Shown: in pieces, positions 13,492 to 24,102 of the stretch
How the letters are laid out: each line of letters starts with the position of its first letter
Numbering within the stretch: position 1 is the stretch's first letter
Assembly: GCA_946811695.1 (NCBI GenBank)
Contig: OX328125.1
Location: forward strand, 109,787,337-109,851,336
Reading direction: 5' to 3'
Source of the DNA: Gonocerus acuteangulatus
Lineage: Eukaryota > Arthropoda > Insecta > Hemiptera > Coreidae
Length of the DNA stretch: 64,000 nt
The notes under the pieces: model-generated
Database searches by the model: none
The model's input: the letters and a program-made list of their open reading frames with translations, nothing else
What the model was told of the DNA's origin: nothing
Made by a program: the position numbers and the translations under genes

Positions 13492-14336
13492 GGTACTTAC
13501 GTACTAGTTGCACCGATCTCGAGAAGTGGGTCTCGTTCAGGGATCCGGATCATGAAATGAGAACTCAAATGTAGCGTTTCTATTGGTTCATTCCTATGAG
13601 CAATTTCATTGGCTGTTCTTTCCTCCGTTCTAGGCATCGTTTTGTATTCACTTACTGTTAAGTTTGTGTCTTAACAAGCTATAATATTTATTGTTTCACT
13701 TCTTAGTTTTTTTTTGTTTTTTTTACGGCGCGTCTACTTCTAGGTCATTAGCGCCGACATCCAGGGTGCAGCGAGGAATTTTCCCAGCGAGCATTGAGAT
13801 TAGAAAATTCCTGCCGGAGGTGGGAATCGAACCCACCATCTCCCGCTTATGAATCCAGCGCGCTAGCCACTAGACTACGGGAGACCCCACTTCTTAGTGT
13901 TGTAGTGATCTTTGTGCTGTTCTTACGGCTAGGGAAATGAGTATTTGGGATTTACGGACGACTGAAAAAGTAGTTCTTTGAAGCAATGTTAAATTGAATA
14001 TCTGCCCATTTTCCACCGAAAAACCAGTGATCTATATTACCAACGTGTTGGACTAACTAGAGTTTCCATATAACCTTGAGCGAGCGTAGCGATCGGAAAC
14101 GCGTAGCTATTATGTAATTAACATAATTGCTAATGTTATATAACCTAGGACACCTGTAGCACTTCTGTTAATGGCATAATCATTACATCGAAACTCTAGT
14201 CAATCCAACTCGTTGATAATATTAATAAATGGTCTTGGTGCCATAAATGGTGGCCATATTGCCTGATCCGGATCACTGACTGGGAGCCATAACGGGAGCC
14301 ACTACTCGATATTGGTGGAACTAGTACGTAACTAGC
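13492..14336. mobile_element. TIR element of family E, copy 1 (interrupted by a SINE)
   Basis: The left end GGTACTTACGTACTAGTTG is answered on the right by the inverted ACTAGTACGTAAC (14319-14332). Internal blocks such as TCTCGTTCAGGGATC, ATATAACCTTGAGCGAGCG and the CAACTCGTTGATAAT region also occur in the same order in the copy at 41104-41670. The sequence is non-coding, so this is a non-autonomous DNA element (MITE). A tRNA-SINE has inserted at 13707-13888. The superfamily is not clear from the ends. Confidence 0.7.
13707..13888 (-). mobile_element. SINE-A (tRNA-Met-like head), with TSD
   Basis: On the minus strand the head reads GGGGTCTCCCGTAGTCTAGT, followed by a TTCATAA anticodon-type loop (CAT, Met-like) and a GGTTCGATTCC B box; the body and a tail like ATGTCGGCGCTAATGACC precede the poly-A. 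The 9-bp target-site duplication ACTTCTTAG lies at 13698-13706 and 13889-13897. Inserted in a family-E MITE. Pol III promoter boxes are present but the element is not a functional tRNA. Confidence 0.88.
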
Positions 14337-14650
14337 GGATATTGAACCAAGCACTGACGTAGACGCTTATCAAGATATTAAACAAAGTTCTACCCCTATT
14401 GTAACCCCTGCAGATTCCTGAGAGGTTCGGTATTGCACTGCGCATCTTTGTGGAGTGGTGTTGAATAGTCTGCAACGATTCCATTGAAATCCAATTAAAA
14501 TAATTTTTAGACAAACAATCCTTATCAGAAAATCTTCCTTTTGTAATGTACATTTCACGAGCAGGAACGAAATTTAGAGCTTTTAAGCCTTTCAAAGTCA
14601 CTCGACCAGTTGATAAATATCAACAATATTATTGATATGCCTTATCAACA
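14337..14650. other. Unassigned sequence
   Basis: Short chance reading frames only; no recognised protein motif or repeat. Confidence 0.4.
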
Positions 14651-14790
14651 TCTTTAAAAAAAAGCGGGGTTTCTCCCTAAGGAGGGAGGGAGGAGCCGCA
14701 TTAAACGTCCGACACCAGGAACTGCTTCACCTTAGCGCGTTTTGTTCATAGCCCCATTATTTAAGAAATAGAAGCAGTTGTTGCTACGTT
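14651..14790. repeat. Fragment of family C: hairpin plus AGGAACTGC block
   Basis: GCGGGGTTTCTCCCTAAGG with its partner stem GGAGGGAGGAGCCGC, followed by CAGGAACTGCTTCACCTTAG. The second block also occurs at 46120, 48775 and 54800. Confidence 0.55.
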
Positions 14791-14857
14791 TTGATCTCTC
14801 GTGAAAAATATAAAATCAAACCGGATTGATGTTATATTTTTCACTCAATGTCACAAC

Positions 14858-15445
14858 CTACCAGCAACTGATATATATATATATATATATATATATAGGG
14901 GAAGGTGTTGTACCTTTGACCACTTTGCACAATCGAACTTTTTTTAGCTTGAATATTAAGGCTAAATTCATTTTTTTATTAAATACCATATGGTATTTAT
15001 GGTATTTTAGATGTGCCACAGCATCTGACGGCAGGATGTACGAGTAAGGAATGCCTTCTTTAACAGCTTGCTTGGCTGCTACATCCGCTTTATCAATACC
15101 ACTTATACCATTGTGGCTAGGGATCCAGCAGAGAGTAACATGATGGTTTCTTTGGTAATGCAAATATATTCCCTTAATGATGTCTGAAATGATCGTATTT
15201 CGGGAATAGAAGTATTGTAATGAAAGGAGAGAAGATAGAGAATCAGTGTATATCACCAAGTTACTATTATTTTCAGATGAAATATTAACCGCTTTGCTTA
15301 TTGCAAGTAATTCCGCTGTGTATATTGATCTTAAATTCTGGAGAGACAACATTTGTGTTCTGGTATTATAAACTATCGCACATCCTACGCCGTCAGTAGT
15401 TTTAGAGCCATCTGTGAATACCTCTGTAGCTCCTGCATACTTCAA
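14858..15445 (-). pseudogene. LINE ORF2, RNase H domain
   Basis: RNase H1-type domain of a non-LTR retrotransposon, which would remove the RNA strand after target-primed reverse transcription. The conserved carboxylates are all present: Asp12 in FTDGS, Glu45 in TAELLAI, Asp68 in YTDS and Asp121 at the end of the WIPSHNGISGIDKAD block. After about residue 145 the frame runs into sequence unlike LINE C-termini, then into the element's TIR and a (TA)n run (SPIYIYIY), so the true C-terminus and zinc knuckle are missing. The RT frame ends three bases inside this one, at 15442. Reading codons upstream of the Met as YDIQAEFNRIRLKYAG suggests the Met is internal and a frameshift separates RT from RNase H. 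Catalytic residues look fine, but the context makes it a pseudogene. Confidence 0.85.
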
Positions 15446-16911
15446 CCTGATTCTATTGAATTCAGCTTGAATATCGTAGGAACGGTGTCTCTCTTGATAT
15501 ATCTGGTCAGTGAAAGGTCAATTTTAGGAGCGTGAAGAGTCCAAGGCTCGAGATTTGGAAATGCCAGCTGATGAAGTTTGTTTAGATCGAAATCCAGATC
15601 TGATAGTAATCTTATGGATCTGTGGATAAATTGGTTGCTGTTAATGAAATTGTTGTTTTGATTAGAGTACATGTACCTGAAGTTCTGACTTAAAGGATGA
15701 TAAGGAGATGTGATAACTTTTACAAAGTAAGATAAGGACAGATAATCTCTTCGATACTGCAGAGGGGGCTCACCAGCATCTACCATAATACTGTATATGG
15801 GACTCGTCCGGAAAGCACCCGTTGCTATTCTCAAACCAGAATTATGGATACTATCTACTATTTCTAAGGTTCTGGGACTGGCAGATCCATAAGCCACACA
15901 TCCATAGTCCAATTTCGATCTAATCAAACTTCTATAAAGCATTATCATACTCTTCCGATCAGCTCCCCATTTCGTATTGCTAGGTACTTTCAAGAAATTC
16001 AACAAGTTCAAGCATTTTTTCTTCAATTCTCTTAAGTACGGTGCCCATGAAAGTGTGTAGTTAAAGGTTAGTCCTAAGAATCGGACTTCAGGTTGAATAT
16101 GGATTTCCACCCCATCTATATCAAGAGGAGGCAACTGCATTATTCTACGTCTACTAAAAAGTAGACCCACTGATTTTAATGTTGAAATTTTGAAACCACT
16201 CTGATTGAGCCAGGTAGAAACATTCAAAAGGGCTCGTTGAATTTCTCGAAAACAGTAAGCAACACTTTTATGGGCACAGTATATTGTTAAGTCGTTGGCA
16301 TACAACATTCCCAAAACCGGAGCCTGCGCACTGTTAAGTACCTCATTAATGGCGACGCAGAACAGTGTTGCACTCAACACACTTCCCTGAGGAACACCAT
16401 TCTCCTGAGCAAACATATCAGAGAAAACAGACCCGCATCTAACATAGAAAGATCGATCTTCTAAAAAATTCTTTATAAACATCAACATACTCCCATTTAC
16501 ACCGTACCTTGCAAGAGAATTTAAAATATGCCGTCTCCACGCGCAATCAAATGCGCTTTCCACGTCAACAAAAACAGCTAGTAGTTTCATCTTAGCCTTG
16601 AAAGCGTTATGAACGGCATTTTCCAGGCCCACTAAGTTATCTGTAGTACTCCTGTTTGCTCTAAATCCACTCTGCCAAGGATGGAGTAAACTATGTGTTT
16701 CCAAGTACCATTGAAGTCTTTTAACCGCCAGTTTCTCCAAACGCTTGCAGAGCGAAGATGTGAGAGATATAGGACGGTAACTAGTAACTTTGTCTGCCGG
16801 TTTATTATTTTTCAAAATTGGAACAATAATGGCAAGCCTCCATTCGTTCGGAAATTCACATTGGGAATAGATACGGTTGAAAACACTTAACATAATCATT
16901 TTACTTTGCAT
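15442..16911 (-). pseudogene. LINE ORF2, reverse transcriptase domain with altered active site
   Basis: 489 residues of I/Jockey-superfamily reverse transcriptase: SYRPISL (44-50), QSGFRANRSTTDNL (80-93), motif A AVFVDVESAFD (112-122, catalytic Asp116), motif B NGVPQGSVLS (171-180) and motif C at 204-207. Motif C reads YAND instead of the near-universal YADD; the codon at 16294-16296 is AAC (Asn). Loss of this aspartate should abolish polymerisation. Thumb and connection regions follow to about residue 480. The upstream part of the same protein, including the PGIDQI motif, is in another frame (16896-17285), so there is a frameshift near 16905. The endonuclease domain is absent. Relatives are usually annotated as RNA-directed DNA polymerase from mobile element jockey; the exact clade is not determinable by eye. 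Confidence 0.9.
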
Positions 16912-17285
16912 GGATAAATTTGATCTATGCCGGGCGTAGTTTCATTGCGGGAATTTAGAGCTAAGTTGAATTCATTGATTGTAAAAGATAAATTGAGCGG
17001 ATTATTTGGTTCGTAATTAATTATTAATGGATTGGCTTTTTCAACATTTTTAATACGTAAAAATTCTTCAGAATAGTGAATGGAGGATGAATTATTTTGA
17101 AAGTAACTTCCCAAAATATTTGCTATGGAGTATGGTTCAGTAAATTGGTCATTATTATGATTTATTTTATTTATTGATTTTGGGAAACTGCGTCCTTCAA
17201 TCTTCCTAATCGTTTCCCATACTTGGGACGAGGGAGTACTAATTTTAATTGTGGATTCGAAGGCTTGCCATGATTTTAGTTTTTA
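16896..17285 (-). pseudogene. LINE ORF2, region just upstream of RT
   Basis: Reading from 17285 gives SWQAFESTIKIST...SQVWETIRKIEGRSF and then IANILGSYFQNNSS, ending in TTPGIDQIYP. This is the linker and RT-0 region that precedes RT in I/Jockey-type ORF2. It is in a different frame from the RT block, showing a frameshift near 16905. The match stops at about 17285, where TIR-related sequence starts, so the endonuclease was never included or has been lost. Confidence 0.75.
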
Positions 17286-17676
17286 CAACTAGTCGTGGTC
17301 AGAGGTACAACACCCTGGTAGTGCAAATTAAAAAGCATGCTAAAAATTTTAGGGTTAAGATAAATCAATTTCAGAAGCTACACCATGTTTCTTTTTGTAA
17401 TAGCTAGTTTGTCAAATGATTTCCTTCTAAAAAGACCTAATACAAAAAATATTATGAAGTAAAACGTCATCAATAAATAACTTACATTTTTATGATAGAA
17501 ATAAATAAGTATTTTTAGCAAGATTCCTCTTTGACTTGAATAATCCAAAGTAGGTTACACAAGCCCTCTAGTGAAAGAGCTAAACACTAATTACACCAAA
17601 ATTTATAAAATGTTGCTACGTGCCGCGACAGCCTCGGTGGTCAAAGGTACAAGACGGTCAGAGGTACAACTCCTTC

Positions 17677-17679
<3 letters not shown>

Positions 17680-17732
<53 letters not shown>
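17680..17732. repeat. (TA)n microsatellite
   Basis: A pure AT run that directly flanks the right terminus of the 2.8-kb TIR element. Confidence 0.95.
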
Positions 17733-17736
<4 letters not shown>

Positions 17737-17814
17737 ATAGCCACCATTGACGCGACATGAGTGTTAATTAAGAAATATAATAATAAACGTATCTTGTTTT
17801 GACCCGGAGTAGAT

Positions 17815-17965
17815 ATGAAGAAGCGAGAGTTTGCGGTGTCCCGCAAGGTGACGCCTGATTCCCCTTTCTATTCAACATCGTCAGACTGTTTACTCTGTGT
17901 GGTTACTTGTCAAGCAGGATGCTGGTACAATCATTTGCTGCGGTTTTCGCATACTTCTTGGGAGG
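17815..17965 (+). pseudogene. Reverse transcriptase fragment (motif B)
   Basis: One frame reads RYEEARVCGVPQGDA, then a stop, then FPFLFNIVRLFTLCG. This matches the GVPQGDPLSPxLFNI motif-B region of a non-LTR reverse transcriptase. Only about 45 codons are recognisable, with an in-frame TGA. It belongs to a different LINE from the one at 15442-16911, which has GVPQGSVLS. Confidence 0.5.
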
Positions 17966-18531
17966 GGAGCAATTAATTTATAATTAGAGCCTTTCTCCTA
18001 GAACAAGCTTCATTAATTTATTTCAAACATTGACTTTGAAATATTTCTTGCTTTTATTTTTTAGAAAAATCAAATTTACAGGTTGACATTTATTATGCTG
18101 CCAACGGGGTTCATACCATAGGACGACAAATTACTTCATGTAATTGAGCTAAAGGTTCCGAAGCGTCCTATACAAATTTTGAAGATCTGACGTTTTTTAT
18201 CCTAGCCGAATCCCAACAATCCCTTGAATTCATATGTATATATCGTTTTTGAGAAAATAACTATAATATTCTTTAAATTTCATTTAGTATAACTTTTTTC
18301 ATTAAACCGTAACAATCTTAATAATTTCAAACGTATATATATTTCTTATTTATTTTATTATTTGTAAATTCTATTTTTTTAATAATTGTATAATTGGATG
18401 TATTTTTAATTGTTATAATATATAAGTATATGCAACATTGTATCTATTGTATAAATACATGTAAAAATTGTATTGAGCGAACGCCTTTCCTGGGGATGCC
18501 CATAAATGAATATATAAATACATTTTCAAAA
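17966..18531. other. AT-rich; Penelope-like scrap and possible LINE 3' tail
   Basis: 18190-18215 (GACGTTTTTTATCCTAGCCG) matches the palindromic family at 42735-43690. At 18475-18525, GCCTTTCCTGGGGATGCCCA followed by TAAATGAATATATAAATA resembles a LINE 3' terminus. Neither is long enough for a firm call. Confidence 0.4.
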
Positions 18532-19545
18532 TAATGTAAACAGGAAGTGAAACAAGATTGAAGCGTTCTAAGGTTGATTGATCGCTGTCAAGAACATAAA
18601 AATTTAATATTACTAAATCAATACTTCACCGTCTGGATGAATGTACAACATGTTTCCCGCGAAAAAAAAGGCTTTTAAAAGTGAACCTCGAAACTTCGAG
18701 AAAGAAAAAGACAAGAATATTTGCGAGTACAGATTCATAGATTCATTTGCCTTTGACTCTTTTGACAATTAAGATACATATATACAAAGCTTGAATTCCA
18801 ACAAGTGATTGTTAGCTACTGTAACAGGTAGCCAAACTAAGGACATAAATTAAAAAAAAAAAAAAAAAAAACCATAAAAAAAGATGACAAAGTATTCAAT
18901 TTTTAGCCCATTTCAAGGGATCGCCCCCTCCCCCCGGGAGTACAAGACAAATAGGCCTTGTGGGAAATCCAACAGGCCATACAATCTCCATCCCTACATA
19001 AATATGGAAGTCTTTTCATCACTTGAAATTGAGGACCACAGAGGTCTAGGGGTCTAAGTAACAAACTCAATGTTTTGAGGAAAATGGATTCAAAGTTGAG
19101 CATATTTGGTAATAGGAAAAACTAGATTTTTACAGTTCCTATCATACTAGACGAATCCTCAGGTCCTTAATTGTTCATTATCGATGATACATAATAGGTA
19201 CATCATCCGGTTTATGATTAATATGCAAAAGAATTGTAGAATCCGCACATAGACCCCTTAATTTCCTTCTGGACTTAATATTACAAAAGTGAGAGTAGTC
19301 AAGAGAACACAAGCTAGGTGGCAGCAACTGTCAAGAAAATCACTTGGATCTCTTTACCACCCACAAGATTACGGTGTTCACAACCTATTCCTTTCTTTAA
19401 CTCATTATTTTCAAAAAATATTACTTAGACCCCTTGACATCGGGGCCCTAAAGTAATTACAGTTGATGTTAAAGAAATGGAAATTATGGAAAAAACTGTT
19501 TTCCTTTTTTGTTTCAACTCGTTCCGAAGAAATGTACCTATTGAC
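18532..19545. other. Unassigned sequence
   Basis: Contains a 19-A run near 18852 and nothing else I can classify. Confidence 0.4.
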
Positions 19546-19546
<1 letters not shown>

Positions 19547-19599
<53 letters not shown>

Positions 19600-19645
19600 T
19601 TTGGTGCATCTACTACTGTGGGTGGTCATTAGCACCAATTATTGA
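19547..19645 (-). mobile_element. SINE-A, severely 5'-truncated copy
   Basis: A poly-T run of about 48 bases (19550-19597) followed by TTTTGGTGCATCTACTACTG and GGTCATTAGCACCAA. This is the inverse of the SINE-A tail (GGCGCTAATGACC...GATGCGCCGT). Only the tail and poly-A remain. Confidence 0.7.
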
Positions 19646-19737
19646 CGTTGTACTCGTGAAACAAGTTTTTAAAAGTTTCTTTAAATCTTCATCAACGATA
19701 CCTACTATATACCAAAAATGACTTACTTTAAAAATTA

Positions 19738-19742
<5 letters not shown>

Positions 19743-19787
<45 letters not shown>

Positions 19788-20090
19788 GACACATAACTAC
19801 TATATATTTGTAGAATACCACTCATTCACTCACTGACTATCATCGCCCAGCCCAAACCACTCGACAGTAAAATTTGGAATTTTGCATGGACACTTCCTTT
19901 TATTTTCAATTTCCTAAGTATTTTTAGAGGGGTTTAAATTTTTAGTTTTAAAGAGAGCATGCTCGCGTAGGCAGCATATATTGCTGGGACGATATCAGAA
20001 CAGCTGTTGCCGTACTGTATGTATTTCGCACTGTTTTTGAGCAATCTTTTCTTATTCAGTAAAAAATATGTCTAACTTAAAAAAAACAAC
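19743..20090 (-). repeat. (TA)n and the end of a family-B repeat (reverse orientation)
   Basis: After a (TA)n run (19743-19777), the sequence ACCACTCATTCACTCACTG, CATCGCCCAGCCCAAACCAC and TTTTAGAGGGGTTTAAA is the reverse complement of the ends of the family-B elements at 35650-36003 and 36878-37486. Confidence 0.7.
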
Positions 20091-20204
20091 AGGAAATTGG
20101 ACATAACTCTTTTTCAATTGTAATCGGACCATACTTCGAATGGATTTTTCTTTTTTGAAATAATGTCTACAATCACCTCCTAGAGTTTGGCTACTTTGAC
20201 TTGA

Positions 20205-20210
20205 ATCACC

Positions 20211-20290
<80 letters not shown>

Positions 20291-20345
20291 TTCCGTAACT
20301 CCAAACGCAACCAATATTGGAATATTTTAGTTTTGATTAATGCCC
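20205..20345. repeat. Element end (CACCCTG), long (TA)n, and a family-D scrap
   Basis: AATCACCCTG at 20205-20213, a common DNA-transposon end type, runs into about 74 bp of (TA)n. Next to it, CTTCCGTAACTCCAAACGCA is a short piece of the family-D repeat seen at 48590 and 50030. Confidence 0.55.
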
Positions 20346-20868
20346 AACTGTCAATTCAATAACTCTAGTCTGAACACCAAAACTGAGCAATTAGTTGGAA
20401 AAACTAGTTTTTCAACAAAAATTTTACATTAATGTTTGAGTACCTGTTTTGAAAGAATGATTGTTTTGATTTCATTACCTTGCCTGTTCCTGAATAAAGA
20501 ATTTTCCCCTTAACTTGATGCGCGTTAGATTTATTTATCTTTTCGTTACCTGTAAAAGAAAAAAAAAATGTATTAATTAAGTATTTTACGTTATTTATTT
20601 ATTTACATAATGTATAGTGCCATAAATCCCAAACCCTGAGAAATTCTGTAAACCATCAATATGGTAATAAAATAATGAATCGCTATTTCTTAAAAAATAA
20701 AAAAAAATATATATTATTTATTTTTAGCCTCTTCTAGTCCCGTGCCGTTCGTCACAGAAATGTTAACCAAAGGAGCACCAATGGAAAACCCACTTGATTC
20801 ACCTGTGAAAAATTGATTTTTGAAGGGAGCAGAAATGTGGACGAAGGCACCGGTTAATAAGCTAATGC
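20346..20868. other. Unassigned AT-rich sequence
   Basis: Several A/T runs; no motif recognised. Confidence 0.4.
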
Positions 20869-20880
20869 ATATTATGCAAT

Positions 20881-21223
20881 CAAAAATCAGTTCCGTAACA
20901 GGTCACGAGGACCCTGCGGGGCAGATACTATAGAGGTATCTGATTCATGACCGTACAGCACACTAGGGAGATAGTGTGGTCAGTACTATGTTCCGGCCGC
21001 CTGATTTTCCCCTTGGCTGCTCCGACTGCTAGAATCATTAGCACCCAAGGTACCCATTGATAATTTATTAAAGGCTGGGTTGGCCTAGGGACGGTCAGGG
21101 AGGCCGAATTCAACCCATGAACGAAGAGACTAGAAGAAAAAATCTTTAGTGCTTGCTCGGGATTTGAACTCAGGTCCTCCAACTTATTAGTCCAGTGCTC
21201 TACCACTGAGCTAACCTCGCCCC
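20881..21223 (-). mobile_element. SINE-B (tRNA-Ile-like head), full length with TSD
   Basis: Minus strand: the head GGGGCGAGGTTAGCTCAGTG, with A box TTAGCTCAGTGGTAGAGC, a CTAATAA anticodon-type loop (AAT, Ile-like) and B box GAGTTCAAATCCC, is followed by a body of about 260 bp. The 12-bp target-site duplication ATATTATGCAAT lies at 20869-20880 and 21224-21235. It has no long poly-A; the 3' end reads ...GGAACTGATTTTTG. A truncated relative is at 44041-44170. This family does not share the tail of SINE-A. Confidence 0.85.
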
Positions 21224-21235
21224 ATATTATGCAAT

Positions 21236-22131
21236 ATGGTCAAATTTGATTTTGAGAAGGTTAGGATTGTAGTTATAAATAATAAAATGGATAAACGCAA
21301 AATGGTAGAAAATGTGAAAATAATAAAAACCAGACAAAAGTAGTAAATAATAAAAATCATCAAAAATAACATTTTTAAATTCAAATGACAATAATTGATA
21401 ATGAGAATATCAAAGGGGGTTATTTTGTTCATTTGACTGTAGAATCAGCTGACTGGTTGGTGCCATTGTTCCTAGCTTCAGTCAAGACTTGGCCCAGGTA
21501 TACGGCTGTAAAGGCTTTTATGTTTAGGCTCCTGATGAGGCACTCAAGATGTTTTCAGCTAGGATCAATAAATCTTTTTTATTATTTCAAATGGTTTATT
21601 TTCAGACTTTACAATAGATATATACGTAGATTTTTTTTGTAATGTTTTGTCTCATTTGATTCTAGTGTGTAGTTAAATAACTTAGTGCTGTACTAGACAA
21701 ACCTGGAGATGGCTTTTCTCACTTCCAACCAGGACTTAAGGCCACAAAGCACCAAGTGCTCGAGTCAAATTAGAGACCAAGTCCAAACACCTGGGCTGAG
21801 GCGTGGTTAAATAAACAGGCTGCTACCCTTTGATCTGTTAATCTGTTGCGACTCAGCATCGGGCTGTTTGTAAGGTATTGACTCTATTGGGTAGGTTTAA
21901 TACTGTCACGGAGCTGCTACTCAGAGCGAAAACAGCTGATTTTCCGTCGTACTTTCATATAATGGAGATATGCAGGGAAAGGTGTTCTTCACGCAGGAGG
22001 TGTGTAGACATAGCATAATCCTAAACAATGCAGCCATATGTTCAGTGGAATATTACTGAGCAGTGTTCTGGGCTTTTGTGCCGCTCAAAAACTGGATGCT
22101 TGTAGGGCTTTAGAGAAAGAATAGGTCCCAG
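21236..22131. other. Unassigned sequence
   Basis: No coding region or repeat recognised. Confidence 0.4.
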
Positions 22132-22139
22132 TCGCTAAC

Positions 22140-22397
22140 CATGAGCGTATATAAGAAATAATTTCGGAGGGGGGCTTTGATCATTCTCGGGGTAGGGAAT
22201 AATAATAATTTAGAACTTGGAATAGTTTTAGGCAGTTAAAAAGCTATTAAAAAAAATATTTTTTATGAACTAAGTGATTTTATTTAATTTATTTTGAAAC
22301 GTTTTATGACACATTTTTACCATTAGGGGGGGGGGCTTTACCAGTTTGGGGGGGGGGGTGCAGCCCCCTCAGCTCCCCCCCATTATATACGCCCATT
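22140..22397 (+). mobile_element. hAT-type MITE (family F), copy 1
   Basis: Terminal inverted repeats CATGAGCGTATATAAG and ATTATATACGCCCAT, G-rich and C-rich subterminal runs, and an AT-rich centre with TTTTTATGAACTAAGTGATT as in the copies at 46404 and 60684. Flanking octamers TCGCTAAC and TCCCTATC match at 6 of 8 positions, consistent with an old 8-bp duplication. Confidence 0.8.
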
Positions 22398-22931
22398 TCC
22401 CTATCGTTGTGGTATGTTGAGGAACGTCGAACGTAAGCAAATAAACATATTGATGATAAATCTTGAAAACTTTTAAACCCTATCAGCCATCCGAAATAAG
22501 ACAAAGGAGTATCTTCAAAAAAGTTTAATTGTTTTCCAATTTACTTTAAAGGCGATAATGGACATGGCTTTCAAGATGGGTATACGAGATGGGTATAGGA
22601 GATCAAAAATATGCAAGATGGGTATACGAGATCAAAAATATGCAAGAAGTGTATCAAGAGGCCTATAAACGCAAAGCCGTTATCTACGCGGCCATTTTCA
22701 CAGGAATTTCGTCGAATAAGCAGTGCTTATAGTCCAAAAAAGCAAAATAAGAAACAAATGAGTAATGTTTAAATCTAATAACACAAAGTTATAAATAAAG
22801 TTAAAAATGCCACTCGAACTTGGAACCTTACAGTTGTCGGCAAACAGACATGAGAAAGCAGCAGTGGAGGGGAGAACAAATTTAGCTTTGGACAACTGAC
22901 AATATTTATTTTAATTTTAAGTTCCATTATT
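22398..22931. other. Unassigned; short direct repeat at 22575-22655
   Basis: GATGGGTATACGAGATC and AAAAATATGCAAGA occur two to three times in tandem-like order. Nothing else recognised. Confidence 0.4.
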
Positions 22932-23144
22932 TTATTTTTTTTTTTTTTTATTTTTTTTTTATTTTTATTTTTTTTACGGCGCATCGACATAATTCTTGGC
23001 CATTAGCGCCGAGGTCCAGGGTGCAACCAGGAATTTTCTCAGCGAGCCCCGAGATGAGAAAATTTCTGGCGCCGGCGGGGATCGAACCCACCATCTCCCG
23101 CTTATGAATCTAGCGCGCTAGCCACTAGACCACGGGAGACCCCA
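22932..23144 (-). mobile_element. SINE-A, full length with TSD
   Basis: Same head as at 13707-13888 (GGGGTCTCCCGTGGTCTAGT, TTCATAA loop, GGTTCGATCCC) with a T-rich, interrupted poly-A tail. The 10-bp duplication TTCCATTATT is at 22922-22931 and 23145-23154. It inserted just beyond the 3' end of a SINE-C copy. Confidence 0.88.
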
Positions 23145-23154
23145 TTCCATTATT

Positions 23155-23327
23155 ATTAACTGAAAATTGTAGGACGGGTTATTTATAGATTAAAAACCTT
23201 TTCTAGCCAGGATAGGGCTAAAGCATTTTCTTTTTTCACAAAAAAAAGCTACCACCCCATAGTGGGAATCGAACCCACGACCTTGAAAGGAGTGTTAAGT
23301 GCTTACGCCTTAACACTCACGGTCACC
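23155..23327 (-). mobile_element. SINE-C (tRNA-Ser/Leu-like head)
   Basis: Minus strand: GGTGACCGTGAGTGTTAAGG resembles the A-box arm of Ser/Leu tRNAs (GGCCGAGTGGTTAAGGC). It is followed by GGTCGTGGGTTCGATTCCCA as a B box and a body with AGCCCTATCCTGGCTAGAAA. A second copy at 60151-60300 shares body and 3' end but has lost the B-box portion. There is no poly-A tail. Confidence 0.75.
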
Positions 23328-23408
23328 AAAAATGACAATATCCCAGAGCTTATAGAACGAAGTTCCGTTCCAATTTGTCTTTGTGAATATCTCATTTTCA
23401 AAAATTTT

Positions 23409-24102
23409 GTAACTGTTCGGGTTCACAGTTTCTAACCCGTGGCCGCCTAGTTGTTAGTCATAGACGATTTTGTAACTGTTCGGGTTCACAGTTTCTAACC
23501 CGTGGCCGCCCAGTTGTTAGTCATAGACGATTTTGTAACTGTTCGGGTTCACAGTTTCTAACCCGTGGCCGCCTAGTTGTTAGTCATAGACGATTTTGTA
23601 ACTGTTCGGGTTCACAGTTTCTAACCCGTGGCCGCCTAGTTGTTAGTCATAGACGATTTTGTAACTGTTCGGGTTCACAGTTTCTAACCCGTGGCCGCCT
23701 AGTTGTTAGTCATAGACGATTTTGTAACTGTTCGGGTTCACAGTTTCTAACCCGTGGCCGCCTAGTTGTTAGTCATAGACGATTTTGTAACTGTTCGGGT
23801 TCACAGTTTCTAACCCGTGGCCGCCTAGTTGTTAGTCATAGACGATTTTGTAACTGTTCGGGTTCACAGTTTCTAACCCGTGGCCGCCTAGTTGTTAGTC
23901 ATAGACGATTTTGTAACTGTTCGGGTTCACAGTTTCTAACCCGTGGCCGCCTAGTTGTTAGTCATAGACGATTTTGTAACTGTTCGGGTTCACAGTTTCT
24001 AACCCGTGGCCGCCTAGTTGTTAGTCATAGACGATTTTGTAACTGTTCGGGTTCACAGTTTCTAACCCGTGGCCGCCTAGTTGTTAGTCATAGACGATTT
24101 TG
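23409..24102. repeat. 63-bp tandem array, 11 copies
   Basis: The unit starts GTAACTGTTCGGGTTCACAG and ends CATAGACGATTTT. Copies are almost identical; the second has a T-to-C change (CGCCCAG). The unit is homologous to 24775-24838 in the neighbouring family-A repeat (CTGTAACTTTTCGGATTCAC), so it arose from that element. Confidence 0.95.

Larger units (their letters stand above)
14898..17679. mobile_element. 2.8-kb TIR element carrying a LINE RT-RNase H segment
   Basis: Both ends begin GGGGAAGG(T/A)GTTGTACC and continue with (T/C)TGACC in inverted orientation (14898-14921 and 17656-17679, 22 of 24 bases matching). (TA)n abuts each side, as expected for insertion at TA or into a TA run. Subterminal copies of the GGTGTTGTACCTCTGACC motif also occur at 17293-17316 and 17637-17656. 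Inside lies a LINE ORF2 piece lacking both the endonuclease and the 3' end. LINE insertions normally keep the 3' end, so carriage of a captured fragment by a DNA element is the more likely reading. A LINE remnant flanked by two separate MITE copies is the alternative. Confidence 0.65.
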
